The translations under genes and the position numbers were made by a program. 27,786 nt of DNA. Source: SURF-21 sp964510515. Lineage in GTDB: Bacteria; Actinomycetota; Geothermincolia; Geothermincolales; RBG-13-55-18. The notes beneath the pieces were generated by a model. It was not told the origin of the DNA and did no database searches. It saw only the letters and a list, made by a program, of their open reading frames with translations. Every line of letters starts with the position of its first letter. Position 1 is the first letter of the stretch. Positions 17,871-26,521 of the stretch are shown here, piece after piece. The stretch spans positions 1-27,786 of the forward strand of contig CAZEAU010000031.1 of NCBI GenBank assembly GCA_964510515.1. Direction: 5' to 3'.

Positions 17871-20285
17871 TCAGCGCAAGCGCCCCCCCAGCCTCTCCCC
17901 CAGGGAGGCGACTATGCGCTCGCAAAGGGAGCGCACTTCCTCTTCCCGCAGGGTGCGGTCGAGGGCGTAGAAGACGAGGCTGTAGGCCAGGCTCTTGCTG
18001 CCCTGCTCCAGCTGTTCGCCGCGGTAGAGGTCGAAGAGGCGCAATTCGCGCAGCAGGTCTCCGCCCTCCTCCGCGATGACCCTCTCCACCTCCCCGGCGT
18101 CGATGCCCTCGTCCACCACGACGGCCAGGTCCATCTGCACGGAGGGGAAACGCGGTATATCGGCGTAGGGGACCGGCTCCAGGGCCGCGGCGACCAGCAT
18201 ATCCAGATCCAGCTCCATCACCGCCGCGGCGGCGGGGATGTCGGCCCCGTCCGCGACGCGGGGGTGGACGAGCCCCATCCACCCGGCCTCGCGTCCGCCC
18301 AGGTCCAGCAGGGCCGACTGCGCCGGGTGCAGGAAAGGCATCTTCCCCCTGCGCAGCCCCCACTGCGCGATGTGCAGGGAGGCGGCCAGCTTCTCCAGGA
18401 TGCCCTTGAGGGTGAAAAAATCGACGTCCCCCGCCTCTCCGTCCCAGTGCTTGGGCAGCCATCTCCCCGCCAGCGCGCAGGCCAGCCTGCGGGCCTCACG
18501 GGGCTGTCCCCCCTCCGCCGCGGGCGCGAAAATCCGCCCCATCTCGAAGAAATGCGTCTGCGTGACCTGGCGATTGAGATTGAAGCGCACCGCCTCCAGC
18601 AATCCGGGCAGGAGGGAGGGGCGCATGACCGACATCTCCTCGCTCACCGGGTTGCGCAGGACGACGCTCCCGGCGGGGAGATATTCACGCTCGGGGTCGA
18701 GCAGATCCAGCCAGCGCGGGGAGATGAAGGAGAGCGATATGGCCTCGTGCAGCCCCATCCCCGCCAAGGCCTGCGCTATCTCCCGCCTCATGCTCTGCTC
18801 GCGGGTCAGGTAGCCGATATTGTGCCGCGACCTCGGCAGGGTGGAGGGGATGCGCCCGTAGCCGTAAAGCCGCGCCACCTCCTCCGCCAGGTCGACCTCC
18901 CGCGTGAGGTCCGGCCGGAAGGTCGGCACCACGACCTCTATGAGCTCCTCCCCCGCCTCCGCCTCCCGCACCTCCGCCTCCAGCCCTATGGAGCGCAGCA
19001 GGGCCGCCGCTTCCTGCACCTCCAGCTCGACGCCGATGAGCCTTCCGGCCCGCCCGCTCCTCAGCCGCAAGCGCGCCGGCTCGATGACCCTGGCGCGCGC
19101 GTCAACCACCCCCGGCCGCACCTTCCCCCCCGCCGTCTCCTGCATGAGAAAGGCCGCGCGCTCAGCCGCCGCCGTGCAGCCGCCGGGGTCCACTCCCCGC
19201 TCGAAGCGGTAGGAGGCCTCGGAGGACAATTCCTGCGATCTTGCCGTGCGCATGATGCTCGCGGGCTCGAAATGGGCCGACTCCAGGAGTATCCTCCCGG
19301 TGCTCGCGCCCACCTCCGTGTCTTCGCCCCCCATCACCCCGGCCAGGGCGATAGGGCCGCCGGGGTCGCAGATGAGGAGGTCGCCCGCCGCCAGCGTCCT
19401 CTCGGCGCCGTCGAGCGTGGTCATGCGCTCCCCCGTCAGCGCCCGCCTGACGATGATGTGCCCGCCCTCGACCAGGTCCAGGTCGAAGGCATGCAGGGGC
19501 TGCCCCAGCTCCAGCATGACATAATTGGTCGCATCGACCACGTTGAAAATGGGGCGCACGCCCGCCGCCTGCAGCCTGCGCTTCATCCACCAGGGCGAGG
19601 GGCCGATGGCCACCTCCTCGATGACCCGCGCCGCATAGCGCGAGCACAGGTCGCCGTCCTCGATGTCCACCCTGACCGCCTCCGCCGCAGCATCGCCCGC
19701 CTCGCGCAGCGCGCAGGCGGGCCTTCTCAGCCTCTGGCCGGTGAGCGCCGCGACCTCCCTGGCGATGCCCAGCAGGCACAGGCAGTCGGGGCGGTTGGAG
19801 GTTATCTCCAGGACCAGCACGGTGTCGCGCATGCCGGGGATGTCGCTCAGCCTCACGCCCGCGCGCATCCCCTCCTCCAGGAGCATGATGCCGGAGGCCT
19901 CCTCCGATATCCCCAGTTCTTTTTCCGAGAGGAGCATGCCGCGCGAGGTCACGCCGCGGATGGCGGCCTCGCCTATGCGCGTTCCGTCGGGGAGGACGCT
20001 GCCCGGCAGAGCCACCGGGGCCATGATGCCCGCGCGCACGTTGGGGGCCCCGCAGACGATATCCACCACCTCTCCGCCCACGTCCACCCGGCACAGAGAG
20101 AGCCGGTCGGCCGAGGGGTGTTTCCCCACCTCCAGGACATGCCCCGCCACCAGGGCTTCGAAACCCCGGCCCAGGCTCTCGATGCCCTCCACCGCGGTCC
20201 CGGAGTTGGTGAGCAGGTCCGCGAGCTCGCCCGCGCTTACGCTCAGGTCCACGTAATCCTTCAGCCAGTCGAGTGGGACGCGCAT
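17871..20285 (-). CDS. pheT: Phenylalanyl-tRNA synthetase beta subunit
   Basis: The beta chain of the (alpha-beta)2 PheRS, which charges tRNA-Phe and carries the editing site. The N-terminus MRVPLDWLKDYVDL is typical. The EMAP-like tRNA-binding domain lies at about 40-150 (with HPSADRLSLCRVDVG), followed by the B3/B4 editing module (NRPDCLCLLGIAREVAALTG, then FNVVDATNYVMLELGQPLHAFD), the B5 domain (around RPDLTREVDLAEEVARLYGY), the catalytic-like core, and the C-terminal ferredoxin-fold anticodon-binding domain (FPSVQMDLAVVVDE). At 804 aa it is standard. ATG at 20285 has GGAG six bases upstream; the frame stays open to 20522 but that is pheS out of frame. It lies 11 bases after pheS. Confidence 0.97.
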   Translation of the reverse strand: MRVPLDWLKDYVDLSVSAGELADLLTNSGTAVEGIESLGRGFEALVAGHVLEVGKHPSADRLSLCRVDVGGEVVDIVCGAPNVRAGIMAPVALPGSVLPDGTRIGEAAIRGVTSRGMLLSEKELGISEEASGIMLLEEGMRAGVRLSDIPGMRDTVLVLEITSNRPDCLCLLGIAREVAALTGQRLRRPACALREAGDAAAEAVRVDIEDGDLCSRYAARVIEEVAIGPSPWWMKRRLQAAGVRPIFNVVDATNYVMLELGQPLHAFDLDLVEGGHIIVRRALTGERMTTLDGAERTLAAGDLLICDPGGPIALAGVMGGEDTEVGASTGRILLESAHFEPASIMRTARSQELSSEASYRFERGVDPGGCTAAAERAAFLMQETAGGKVRPGVVDARARVIEPARLRLRSGRAGRLIGVELEVQEAAALLRSIGLEAEVREAEAGEELIEVVVPTFRPDLTREVDLAEEVARLYGYGRIPSTLPRSRHNIGYLTREQSMRREIAQALAGMGLHEAISLSFISPRWLDLLDPEREYLPAGSVVLRNPVSEEMSVMRPSLLPGLLEAVRFNLNRQVTQTHFFEMGRIFAPAAEGGQPREARRLACALAGRWLPKHWDGEAGDVDFFTLKGILEKLAASLHIAQWGLRRGKMPFLHPAQSALLDLGGREAGWMGLVHPRVADGADIPAAAAVMELDLDMLVAAALEPVPYADIPRFPSVQMDLAVVVDEGIDAGEVERVIAEEGGDLLRELRLFDLYRGEQLEQGSKSLAYSLVFYALDRTLREEEVRSLCERIVASLGERLGGRLR

Positions 20286-20296
20286 CACCATCTCCC

Positions 20297-21364
20297 CTAG
20301 TATTGCCGCAACAGGCGCAGGTCGTTGTCGAAGAAGTATCTGATGTCCGGGACCCCGTACCTGAGCAGCGCGATGCGCTCTACGCCCATGCCGAAGGCGA
20401 AGCCGCTCACCTTCTCCGCGTCGTAGCCCACGTAGGCGAAGACGTTGGGGTCCACCATGCCCGCGCCCAGGATCTCCAGCCAACCCGACCCCTTGCACAC
20501 CCGACAGCCGCCTCCGCCGCAAAGCGCGCAGGAGACGTCCACCTCGGCGCTGGGCTCGGTGAAGGGGAAGAAGTGCGGGCGAAAGCGCACGCGCCTCTCC
20601 TCGCCGAACATCTGTTTGGTAAAATACTCCAGGGTGCCCTTGAGATCGGCGAGAGTTATGCCCACGTCCACCGCCAGCCCCTCCACCTGGTGGAACATGG
20701 GGGAATGGGTGGCGTCCGGCGCGTCATGGCGGTAAGCCTTGCCCGGAGCGATGACGTAGAGAGGCGGCGGGGTGGACTCCATCACCCTTACCTGCACGGG
20801 GGAGGTATGGGTGCGCAGCAGGAGGTCTTCCCGCCCGCCGCCGGGAGGGTCGATGTAGAAGGTGTCGGAGAGGGACTTGGAGGGATGCCATTGCGGCGTG
20901 TTCAGGGCCTCGAAGTTGTAATAGTCCAGCTCCACCTCCGGGCCCTCCACGACGCGGTAACCCATGCCGATGAAAACGTCTTCGATCTCCTCGATGATGC
21001 GGGCGAGGAGGTGCCGCGTGCCGGGGGGTGCGGTCCGGCCCGGAAGGGTGATATCCACCCCCCGCCCCTCCAGGTCCCTCTCCATCTCCGCCCGGCGCAG
21101 CCGGAGGCTCTTCTCCTCCAGCTCCTGCTCGAGCCAGGACTTGAGCATGTTCCCCAAGCGGCCCACCCTGCGCCTCTCCTCCGGCTCGAGCTTCTTTATC
21201 CCCTGCAGGAGCGCAGAGAGCTTCCCCTTGCGACCCAGGAACGCTACGCGTATCTCCTCCACCGCCGCGGCGTCCGCGGCCCCTTCGAGGCAGGCCTCAG
21301 CCTGGCGGTAAATATCCGCCATCCCGGGGTGCGATGCCAACGACTGCAGCAAACCCTCCGCCAT
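20297..21364 (-). CDS. pheS: Phenylalanyl-tRNA synthetase alpha subunit
   Basis: The catalytic chain of PheRS. An N-terminal coiled coil (about 1-90, with FLGRKGKLSALL) precedes the class II core. Motif 2-like sequence is YRHDAPDATHSPMFHQVEGL and motif 3 is GFAFGMGVERIALLRYG. FRPHFFPFTEPSAEVDVSC precedes four cysteines (CALC and CRVC) in the insertion before GWLEILGAGMV, a possible zinc site seen in many bacterial PheS proteins. At 355 aa it is normal. The ATG at 21364 directly abuts the stop of the upstream methyltransferase gene, with GGAG nine bases upstream, so translation is probably coupled. Confidence 0.97.
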   Translation of the reverse strand: MAEGLLQSLASHPGMADIYRQAEACLEGAADAAAVEEIRVAFLGRKGKLSALLQGIKKLEPEERRRVGRLGNMLKSWLEQELEEKSLRLRRAEMERDLEGRGVDITLPGRTAPPGTRHLLARIIEEIEDVFIGMGYRVVEGPEVELDYYNFEALNTPQWHPSKSLSDTFYIDPPGGGREDLLLRTHTSPVQVRVMESTPPPLYVIAPGKAYRHDAPDATHSPMFHQVEGLAVDVGITLADLKGTLEYFTKQMFGEERRVRFRPHFFPFTEPSAEVDVSCALCGGGGCRVCKGSGWLEILGAGMVDPNVFAYVGYDAEKVSGFAFGMGVERIALLRYGVPDIRYFFDNDLRLLRQY

Positions 21365-22207
21365 CTAGGTACTCTCCTCCCCCTCGCCTCCTCCTGCGCC
21401 GCGCCTCCGCGCGGCCTCGTAGAGAAGAACCGCGGTGGCGGCGGCGACGTTGAGCGATTCCGCCCTGCCCAGCAACGGTATGCGCACTCGCGCGTCGGCC
21501 AGCGTGGCCTCCTCCTCCGGCATCCCCCACGCCTCGTTGCCCATCACCAGCGCCAGCTTCTCGGGCCATCGCAGCGCCCACATCTTCGTGCCCCGGTGCG
21601 CGTCCGCGGCCAGCACCCCGTAGCCCGCCTCGCGCAGGACGCGCATGGTCTCGCAGGCTCCGCCCGCTATGGCCATGGGGAGATGGAAGAGAGACCCCGC
21701 GGTGCTCCTCACCGTTTTTGCGTTGTAGGGGTCCGCACTTTCCGCGCATATGACCATGCCGCCCGCTCCGGCGGCGTCCGCCGTCCTGATCATGTTTCCC
21801 AGGTTTCCCGGATCCCTCACCCGGTTGGCCACGAGCAGTACCGGGGCTCCCGCGGCGCACAGCTCCGCGAGGGAGACGTGCAGCAGGGGGGACACGGCCA
21901 TGACCCCCTGCGGGGTGACCGTGTCCGAGAGCGTGGCCATGACCTCGTCGCTGACGATATAGCGGGCGGTGCCGCGGTGCCTGACCATGTCCAGGTAAGG
22001 CCGGAGGGCCTCCTCGCCCCTGCGCGTGCACATGATGCATTGCAGGGGGTGGGGCGAGGCCAGCGCTTCCGCCACGCCCTGCAGACCCTCCACCAGGAAA
22101 AGCCCCTCGCGGTAGCGGAAATTCCTCTTGCGCAGGCGCCGGTAGCTCCGTATGCGCTCGTTCTTCAGACTTTCGATCACGCCGAGCAGGCGAACCCCAT
22201 CAGGCAC
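21365..22207 (-). CDS. TrmH/SpoU-family RNA 2'-O-methyltransferase
   Basis: A SPOUT-superfamily enzyme that transfers a methyl group from S-adenosylmethionine to ribose 2'-OH of rRNA or tRNA; the target cannot be read from sequence. The N-terminal substrate-binding part (about 10-110) has RNFRYREGLFLVEG. The knotted catalytic domain has motif 1 NRVRDPGNLGNMIRTADAAG, motif 2 LVMGNEAWG and motif 3 IPLLGRAESLNVAAATAVLL. At 280 aa it resembles TsnR/RlmB-like members. The start is GTG at 22207, overlapping rplT by eight bases with GGGGGAGG three bases away; GTG at 22180 is an alternative. Its place between rplT and pheS matches actinobacterial operons. Confidence 0.92.
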   Translation of the reverse strand: MPDGVRLLGVIESLKNERIRSYRRLRKRNFRYREGLFLVEGLQGVAEALASPHPLQCIMCTRRGEEALRPYLDMVRHRGTARYIVSDEVMATLSDTVTPQGVMAVSPLLHVSLAELCAAGAPVLLVANRVRDPGNLGNMIRTADAAGAGGMVICAESADPYNAKTVRSTAGSLFHLPMAIAGGACETMRVLREAGYGVLAADAHRGTKMWALRWPEKLALVMGNEAWGMPEEEATLADARVRIPLLGRAESLNVAAATAVLLYEAARRRGAGGGEGEEST

Positions 22208-22586
22208 TCGCCTCCCCCATCTGCGGCTCTTTCCCCAGCTCCTCCTGCGCCCTCTGCACCAGCTGGGCGAAGGATGCGGGGTCGGAGACGGCCATCTCCG
22301 CCAGCATCTTCCGGTTCACCTCGATCTCCGCCAGTCTCAAGCCCTGGATGAACCTGCTGTAGGAGATGCCGTTCCGCCTGGCAGCGGCGTTGATGCGCGC
22401 GATCCACAGGCGCCTGAAGTCCCTCTTCCTGGCGCGGCGGTCGCGATAGGCATATTGCAGTGAGTGCATGACCTGCTCGTTGGCGCTGCCGTAGCTCCTG
22501 CTGCGGGCGCCGCGATAGCCCTTGGCCATGCTCATTACCTTCTTTTTCCGTTTCTTCCTGGCCACCGAATGCCTGGTTCTGGACAT
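22200..22586 (-). CDS. rplT: 50S ribosomal protein L20
   Basis: An early-assembly 23S rRNA-binding protein and, in several bacteria, a translational repressor of the infC-rpmI-rplT operon. The basic N-terminal extension (MSRTRHSVARKKRKK...AKGYRGARSRSY) and the globular motif RDFRRLWIARINAAARRNG...YSRFIQGL are diagnostic. At 127 aa it is slightly longer than usual because of an acidic tail ending EPQMGEASA. The start is set at ATG 22586 to match the family; GTG at 22592 is also well placed relative to AAGGA. It overlaps the methyltransferase start by eight bases. Confidence 0.96.
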   Translation of the reverse strand: MSRTRHSVARKKRKKKVMSMAKGYRGARSRSYGSANEQVMHSLQYAYRDRRARKRDFRRLWIARINAAARRNGISYSRFIQGLRLAEIEVNRKMLAEMAVSDPASFAQLVQRAQEELGKEPQMGEASA

Positions 22587-22788
22587 CTCCACTCAGTCCT
22601 TTCCTCTGCTCACACCCATGCGCCCGGGCGCATCTCACCCCCGGCGCAGAAGCTTTCTCACCGTTGCGGCGTCGCAGGGCGCGACCTCCGCCTTGTCCCG
22701 GTAGCCGCGCTTGCGGGTCGAGCTTTTCTTGGACAGGAGGTGGCTGGCGTAAGCCTTCCTCCGCCGCACCTTGCCGCCGCCGGTTATC

Positions 22789-23364
<576 letters not shown>

Positions 23365-23392
23365 CTGGCATCCCTCCTTGCTGAAATGAAAA

Positions 23393-23417
23393 GGATAGCG
23401 GTCCGCGCCCGCTACCC
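23393..23417 (-). promoter_or_regulatory. Stable hairpin in the infC leader (possible attenuator)
   Basis: On the transcript strand GGGTAGCGG (from 23417) pairs with CCGCTATCC (to 23393): nine base pairs including one G-U, with a seven-base loop. It is followed at once by TTTTCATTTC and lies 13 bases before the infC ribosome binding site. A GC-rich stem plus a partly T-rich tail could be an intrinsic attenuator or an L20/IF-3 responsive structure, as in leaders of the same operon elsewhere. No Rfam family was confirmed. Confidence 0.45.
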
Positions 23418-23433
23418 ACGGGGTCCTGCTCTC

Positions 23434-23496
23434 TTAGAACCCGACAGGCGGTCTCGCCTGGGGGGTGAGAAGCTTAACCGCTTCTTCTTCAGCCAT
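23434..23496 (-). CDS. Possible 20-residue leader peptide ahead of infC
   Basis: A short open frame within the predicted infC leader starts ATG at 23496 and ends TAA at 23434-23436. Its product begins MAEEEAVKLL. The upstream site is weak (GGA eight bases away). Its stop lies 17 bases before the leader hairpin, which would suit ribosome-coupled attenuation, but there is no run of regulatory codons. It may be chance. Confidence 0.25.
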   Translation of the reverse strand: MAEEEAVKLLTPQARPPVGF

Positions 23497-23514
23497 ATGC
23501 GTTTTCCAGCAAAA

Positions 23515-23543
23515 ATTATAGTGTATTGCACCCTTGCAGGCAA
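23515..23543 (-). promoter_or_regulatory. infC-rpmI-rplT operon promoter
   Basis: On the minus strand TTGCCT (23538-23543) and a perfect TATAAT (23515-23520) are separated by 17 bases. The transcript would begin near 23508 and carry a leader of about 145 nt before infC. This is the best-matching promoter in the window and probably drives the whole translation operon down to pheT. Confidence 0.75.
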
Positions 23544-23760
23544 CATCCGGCCCGGCGCCCCTCCCCCGGCCCCGCCCTTTCGGCCTTGCCCTCGCAGCGG
23601 GGCGGCGGCCCGGAAGGGGGGCCCGCGCCCCCGGCTTGCGCGCGGCCGACCCGGATATTATCATCGGGAGGCGTACGCATGGAGGCGCGGTGATGCCGGT
23701 GACGCCTTGGGCATGCAGGAAGACCGGGGCACCGCGGTGCCGGAGGAGAAGGAGGAGGAG
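23544..23760. other. GC-rich spacer between infC promoter and membrane-protein gene
   Basis: Together with the infC leader this forms a 396-base stretch without a confident gene. It contains a C/G-rich tract with CCCCGC/GCGGGG pairing, a TATTAT (23656-23661), and a strong ribosome-binding-like GGGAGG (23666-23671) seven bases before a four-codon ATG frame (23679-23693). That frame's TGA overlaps a second ATG (TGATG), which opens a 26-codon Arg-rich frame ending at 23773. No family resemblance is seen for either. Confidence 0.4.
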
Positions 23761-24273
23761 ATGCTGGAAGTAACGCCGACGCGGGAATGGTGCGAGGTCT
23801 CCACGGCGGCCGTGGCGATGGAGAGCGCCGCGGGCCTGGCCGCTGTAGCCGCCGGCGGATACCTGATGTTCCGCTACCGCCGCAGGCTCTTTCCCCTCTG
23901 GAGCGCGGCCACGCTCTCCTGGTTCACCCTGTGCAAATACCTTATCTGCACGCGCTGCGAGCACTACGGAAAGAGGTGTGAGTTCTACCGCCTGGGCCGG
24001 CTGGCCGCGCGCATGTTTCCCGCCCAGCCCGACCGTACCCTGACCCTGGCGGGCTTCGCCGCGGAAGGCCTTTCCGTGGGAGGGATGATGGCGCTGCCCC
24101 TCGTTGCCGCGAGGGAAGACGGCAAGAGGTTCGCGACCTACGCCGCCCTCCTCGCCGCCCAGTATGGGACCCAGCTCCTGGTCGCCTGCCGCCACTGCGC
24201 CCGCACCGCCACCTCCCCCTGGAAGGCCCGCTGCCCCTCCTACCAGCTCGCCCGCCGCATCTGGAGGTCCTGA
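23761..24273 (+). CDS. Unrecognised small membrane protein with two cysteine clusters
   Basis: I do not recognise this protein and assign no function. From ATG 23761 (AAGGAGG five bases upstream) it is 170 aa. Hydrophobic segments at about 16-36, 43-61, 97-117 and 123-142 suggest a polytopic membrane protein. Two cysteine clusters follow membrane segments: C63-x2-C66-x6-C73, within ICTRCEHYGKRC, and C143-x2-C146-x11-C158. Cys11 and Cys58 are further cysteines. The spacing suggests metal, Fe-S or disulfide chemistry, but this is inference. An in-frame ATG at 23713 lacks a ribosome binding site. It is transcribed alone, divergent from infC and convergent with the histidine kinase gene. Third positions are GC-rich like its neighbours, supporting a real gene. 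Confidence 0.75.
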   Translation: MLEVTPTREWCEVSTAAVAMESAAGLAAVAAGGYLMFRYRRRLFPLWSAATLSWFTLCKYLICTRCEHYGKRCEFYRLGRLAARMFPAQPDRTLTLAGFAAEGLSVGGMMALPLVAAREDGKRFATYAALLAAQYGTQLLVACRHCARTATSPWKARCPSYQLARRIWRS

Positions 24274-24280
24274 CCCCGCC

Positions 24281-24305
24281 GCGCCCAATGCGCTGGGGAG
24301 GGCGC
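24281..24305. terminator. Possible hairpin between convergent genes
   Basis: GCGCCC (24281-24286) pairs with GGGCGC (24300-24305) over a 13-base loop in the 46-base gap between the membrane-protein gene and the convergent kinase gene. An overlapping alternative stem GGGGA/TCCCC exists. Neither is followed by a T-run, so function as a bidirectional terminator is only a possibility. Confidence 0.3.
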
Positions 24306-24319
24306 TTCCCCCGCTTGCC

Positions 24320-26506
24320 TCAGCCCCCCGCCGGCTCGCTGCATGCGCCCGCCTCCTCCTCGCCCGATATGCCCCGCACGGGATGAAGCGGCAGCACGAC
24401 GGTGAAGACGGTGCCCTCCCCCCGGGCGCTGCTCGCCCGCAGCTCGCCCCCGTGCGCGTTCACCAGGCGCCTGCTGATGGAGAGCCCCAGCCCGCTGCCG
24501 CTCTGATGCCTGGTGGAGGACGAATCCACCTGGTAGAACTTGTCGAATATCTTGGGCAGGTCCTGGGGGGATATGCCGATACCGGTATCGGAGACCCGCA
24601 CCACGCATTCCCTCCCCACCGTGACGGCCCTGACCGTGACCTCCCCCTGCGGCGGGGTGAACTTGACGGCGTTGTGGATGAGATTCGTGAACACCTGCCC
24701 CAGGCGTTCTGCGTCGCCGCTTAGCGGAGGGAGATCCCGTGGGATATCCACCCCTATGGCTATGCCCTTCTCCTGCGCCAGGTGGTCGAGCTGCTGCACC
24801 ACCGCGGCGACCACCTCCGCGAGGCTCAGCGGCTCCTGCCGCACCTCGATTATGCCCGCCTCGATGCGGGAGATGTCCAGGAGATCGTTGATGAGGAGGG
24901 TGAGGGACTCGCTCTGTCGCAGCACCACGTCCAGATAGTGCCTCTGCTTGTCGGTTATCGGCCCCACCCTCTCCGCCGCCATGAGGCGCACGAAGCCCTT
25001 GATGGAGGTGAGCGGGGTCTTCAACTCGTGTGAGACCACCGAGATGAACTCCGACTTCATGCGATCGAGCTCCACAAAATCGCTGACGTCGTGCATGAGT
25101 ATCACTGCGCCTGCAGTGCTGCCCTCCACTCCCGGCAGGGGGGTCCACAAGACCTTGTAGACCAGCTGGGGGTCGCCCGGCATGACCATTTCGCTCTTGA
25201 GGCTTTCGCCCTCCAGGACCCGCGCCAGCGCTTCCTCGAGCGCGAGCTCCCCGAAATCGAGGGCATACCCCGACCTCTGCGTCAATTCGAGCAGGTGCTT
25301 CCCCTCTCCCGCCGGGCGCAGGCCGATGAGCCGATCCATGGAGGGGTTGGCGAGCACCAGCCTGCCCTCGGCGTCCAAGACCGCGAGCCCATCGCTGAGG
25401 CTGTTGATGATGGTCTCGATCTTCGCCTTGTCCTCCAGCGTCCTGCGGTAAAGGGAGGCCTTCTCCAGCGCCAGCGCGACCTCGCTCGCCAGGGTGAGGA
25501 GAAGCCGTGCGGCGTCGTCGTCGAAGGCATCACTGCTCGCGGAGAGGCAGCACAGGACGCCTATCACGCTGGCGCTGGCGTAAAGGGGCACCGCGATCAT
25601 CGAGCCGAAGCCGGTGCCCGTGAGATAGTCGCGGAAGCGTGGGTCCTCGTCCGCGTCTCTCAGCACCACGGGCAGCACCGCGGACGCGGACATGTAGAGG
25701 GGGTTCCCCCCGCCCGCCCGCACCAGGCTGCGCCTTTCCTCGTCCCCCAGGCCGCGGCCGGCCCTGAGCCCGAGCCGGCCCTCCGCGTCCAGGAGGGTCA
25801 CGGCGACGGCGTCGTTGCGCACCAGCTTGCAGGCGTTGTCGACGAGGATGTCGATCATCTCCTCCTCGTCGAGAGTGGAGGCCAGTTTCAGGGCCACGGC
25901 GTAGAGGGTGGAGACCTCCCGCCTCTTGCTGTCCGCCTGGTCGTAGAGGTGGGTGAAAGCCTGTTTTTCCCTCTCTTCCTCGCGTGCCTTGCTGATCACG
26001 AACGAGCCCCCCAGGGCGATGATCATGTAGATGGGCACCGCGATAGCCATGTTCTTCAGGGCCTCCGAGGACACGGTCTCATAGATGATGGGCGCGAAAT
26101 ATATCGCGCAGGTCATGGCGGTGACGAGCAGCGTCTCCAGCAATTCGAAATAGGCGGAGGAGAAAATGATCACCGCCGCATAGAGCATGGAGATGCCGCT
26201 CTCGCTCCCCCCGGTGAGGTATACCATGACCGCCACGAGGGCGTTGGTGGCTGCCATGAGCAGGAAATAAGCCAGCGGGTGATAGCCATCGTAGGGGAAA
26301 TAGCGGTGCCCCAGGAAGACGAGCACGGAGAGCGCCAGGAAGCCGTAGAAGACCGGGCTCCCGCTGCGTTGCGAATAGGGGAGCACGAAGAGCGTGGCGG
26401 CGACGATGATGGTCAGCCAGAAGATGGAGGCGATGAAGCGGGTCGAGGAGAGCAGCATACGCAGGTCGTCACGCTGGCCCGCGCCCTTCCGCCGCCGTGT
26501 CTTCAA
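24320..26506 (-). CDS. Membrane sensor histidine kinase (6TM-GAF-PAS-HisKA-HATPase)
   Basis: The sensor of a two-component pair. About six hydrophobic segments lie in residues 22-172, followed by a charged coiled coil (173-200), a GAF domain (about 205-350) and a PAS domain (about 362-478). The HisKA domain has His493 in VSHELKTPLTSIKGF. The ATPase domain has the N box NLIHNAVKF (608-616), G1 DTGIG (640-644), F box around IFDKFYQ and G2 GSGLGL (670-675). All kinase residues look intact. The start is TTG at 26506 with AGAGG nine bases upstream; no better in-frame start precedes the first membrane segment. The product is 728 aa. It begins 15 bases after the response regulator gene. The signal sensed is unknown. 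Confidence 0.92.
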   Translation of the reverse strand: MKTRRRKGAGQRDDLRMLLSSTRFIASIFWLTIIVAATLFVLPYSQRSGSPVFYGFLALSVLVFLGHRYFPYDGYHPLAYFLLMAATNALVAVMVYLTGGSESGISMLYAAVIIFSSAYFELLETLLVTAMTCAIYFAPIIYETVSSEALKNMAIAVPIYMIIALGGSFVISKAREEEREKQAFTHLYDQADSKRREVSTLYAVALKLASTLDEEEMIDILVDNACKLVRNDAVAVTLLDAEGRLGLRAGRGLGDEERRSLVRAGGGNPLYMSASAVLPVVLRDADEDPRFRDYLTGTGFGSMIAVPLYASASVIGVLCCLSASSDAFDDDAARLLLTLASEVALALEKASLYRRTLEDKAKIETIINSLSDGLAVLDAEGRLVLANPSMDRLIGLRPAGEGKHLLELTQRSGYALDFGELALEEALARVLEGESLKSEMVMPGDPQLVYKVLWTPLPGVEGSTAGAVILMHDVSDFVELDRMKSEFISVVSHELKTPLTSIKGFVRLMAAERVGPITDKQRHYLDVVLRQSESLTLLINDLLDISRIEAGIIEVRQEPLSLAEVVAAVVQQLDHLAQEKGIAIGVDIPRDLPPLSGDAERLGQVFTNLIHNAVKFTPPQGEVTVRAVTVGRECVVRVSDTGIGISPQDLPKIFDKFYQVDSSSTRHQSGSGLGLSISRRLVNAHGGELRASSARGEGTVFTVVLPLHPVRGISGEEEAGACSEPAGG

Positions 26507-26521
26507 GGCCCCCGGCCTCTC

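Noticed and set aside
17757..20300. Plus-strand frame of 847 codons opposite pheT
   Set aside because: It is antisense to a full-length, motif-complete PheT; composition is typical of a frame shadow.
20286..20522. N-terminal extension of PheT
   Set aside because: The extra 79 codons are Arg/Gly-rich shadow of pheS. The ATG at 20285 has a proper ribosome binding site and the conserved start.
23386..23760. Upstream extension of the cysteine-rich membrane protein to 23386
   Set aside because: The extension crosses the infC promoter and leader, is low-complexity, and has no ribosome binding site; the ATG at 23761 has AAGGAGG at five bases.
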